This document shows positions 35,809 through 36,457 of a stretch of 36,457 nucleotides of DNA, piece after piece (the first letter of the stretch is position 1; every line of letters begins with the position of its first letter). Both the position numbers and the translations under genes were made by a program. Source of the stretch: Thioploca sp. (lineage in GTDB: Bacteria; Pseudomonadota; Gammaproteobacteria; Beggiatoales; Beggiatoaceae). The notes under the pieces are model-generated. The model did no database searches and had not been told where the DNA came from. It saw only the letters and a program-made list of their open reading frames with translations. The DNA is taken from contig DAOUSL010000015.1 in assembly GCA_030627235.1 (NCBI GenBank), positions 1 to 36,457 on the forward strand, in the 5' to 3' direction.

Positions 35809-36012
35809 TTTTCTACTCCTTGAGTTACAAAACTATAGAAATGGTAGTATTGACTTCCAATTACCAAAATATTAATATACAAAATTAAAGAAAAACCATC
35901 CAATAATCTACCAAGTCAAACTAGTTATTTCACCCATAAGAAAGTATATGTTATGTAAATACATGAAAATATTAAATTTATTAGGCAATTAAAAGGTTGG
36001 TCACAAGAAAAA

Positions 36013-36336
36013 ATGGCAGATAAATTAGGAATGTCTCTCAATGGTTATGGTAGCATTGAACGAGGCGAAACAGATGTACAGCTTTCCAGATTAGAAAATA
36101 TTGCTAGGGTATTTGAGATAAAATTATTGGAACTATTTTATTTAAATGAAAAAAATGTTTTTAATTTAACTCATAATAATGGAGAAAATAGTATCCAAAA
36201 TCAATATTGTTATAATAGCTCTTCTGAAGCTGAAAAAAATTTAACACATAAGCTAGATAAAGCAATTTTACAAAACGAGAAATATGAAAAAGAAATTTCT
36301 TATTTGAAAGAGATAATTGAATTAACTAAAAAATAA
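36013..36336 (+). CDS. XRE-family HTH regulator, natural start disrupted
   Basis: The DNA-binding domain reads GWSQEKMADKLGMSLNGYGS then IERGETDVQLSRL, a clear XRE/Cro helix-turn-helix, followed by a linker and a C-terminal coiled coil (about residues 72-107 of the short form). Translation from ATG 36013 would lack helix 1. Upstream codons in the same frame (from 35959: IHENIKFIRQLKGWSQEK) supply it, but the in-frame ATG at 35953 is followed directly by TAA (35956-35958). Either a stop has arisen at codon 2, or translation begins at a rare codon such as ATA 35959. The upstream neighbour (minus strand) is divergent and could be its target. Confidence 0.7.
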   Translation: MADKLGMSLNGYGSIERGETDVQLSRLENIARVFEIKLLELFYLNEKNVFNLTHNNGENSIQNQYCYNSSSEAEKNLTHKLDKAILQNEKYEKEISYLKEIIELTKK

Positions 36337-36381
36337 TTTATAGAATCAATACCTTCTCCAATGTCAAAATTTGTTACTTAG

Positions 36382-36416
36382 GTTTCGGGAAATCCGCTAT
36401 GCTCCATTCCCGAAAC
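36382..36416. repeat. Palindrome with perfect 10-bp stem after XRE gene
   Basis: GTTTCGGGAA and TTCCCGAAAC pair perfectly around a 15-base loop (ATCCGCTATGCTCCA). It lies 45 bases after the regulator's stop codon. There is no T tract on the plus strand, so a REP-like repeat is more likely than a terminator. Confidence 0.6.
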
Positions 36417-36457
36417 AACCAATTATCCTAACAAGATATAATCAACTTTTTATAAAA

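Overview
The window comes from a strongly AT-rich Gram-negative bacterium, most likely a gammaproteobacterium. Support: type II secretion genes in Xanthomonas-like order, an Mla-type ATPase, LolA, DsbC, a heptose-bisphosphate phosphatase (LPS), and the blocks mreB-mreC-mreD-mrdA and rpsP-rimM-trmD-rplS. A decayed SpoIIE-phosphatase fragment at 21620-21815 resembles proteins I associate with Beggiatoa-like Thiotrichales; that placement is inference only. Much of the window is core housekeeping sequence with AT-rich, repeat-bearing gaps.

Layout. 1-1585 is a graveyard of mobile DNA: a frameshifted IS1-family transposase end (3-465, +), a heavily decayed IS110-family transposase (478-1010, -), the first copy of a dispersed palindromic repeat, and an unassigned AT-rich stretch. 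1592-8277 is a one-way type II secretion run: gspI, gspJ, gspK, gspL-like, gspM-like, a gspC/N-like gene, gspD and an unknown membrane-anchored protein. It opens at gspI, so gspE, F, G and H are not in their usual upstream place. An orphan mlaF-like ATPase and a sodium:solute symporter follow. 11548-12482 holds three small accessory genes: a TerB-like protein, a zinc-ribbon protein and a two-helix membrane protein.

12548-21605 is a minus-strand cell-envelope run, in transcription order glmM, mreB, mreC, mreD, mrdA (PBP2), an ABC ATPase, folC, murC. It joins UDP-GlcNAc precursor synthesis, the rod-shape complex and a peptidoglycan ligase. A non-coding divergent gap with the phosphatase relic separates it from murF-mraY (22394-24822). 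The usual division/cell-wall cluster is therefore broken up here: murF and mraY stay together and murC has moved to the mre run.

24974-31519 is mixed: an orphan TRAP large permease, gmhB-plsC, a small CZB zinc-binding protein, speA, and a thioredoxin-like gene overlapping lolA. 31598-34940 is the ribosome/tRNA operon rpsP-rimM-trmD-rplS, with a hairpin leader before rplS, followed by yajQ and dsbC. The right end (34974-36457) is accessory: three different strong palindromes, an exported protein gene with a one-base frameshift near its 3' end, and an XRE-type regulator whose natural reading frame has a stop at codon 2.

No tRNA, rRNA or CRISPR array was seen. Four copies of one two-hairpin palindromic element (1157, 24847, 27722, 30100) are the clearest repeated structure. 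I found no convincing new multi-gene defence or mobile system. The best candidates for new biology are the unknown protein at the end of the secretion cluster, the dispersed palindromic element and the small accessory genes.
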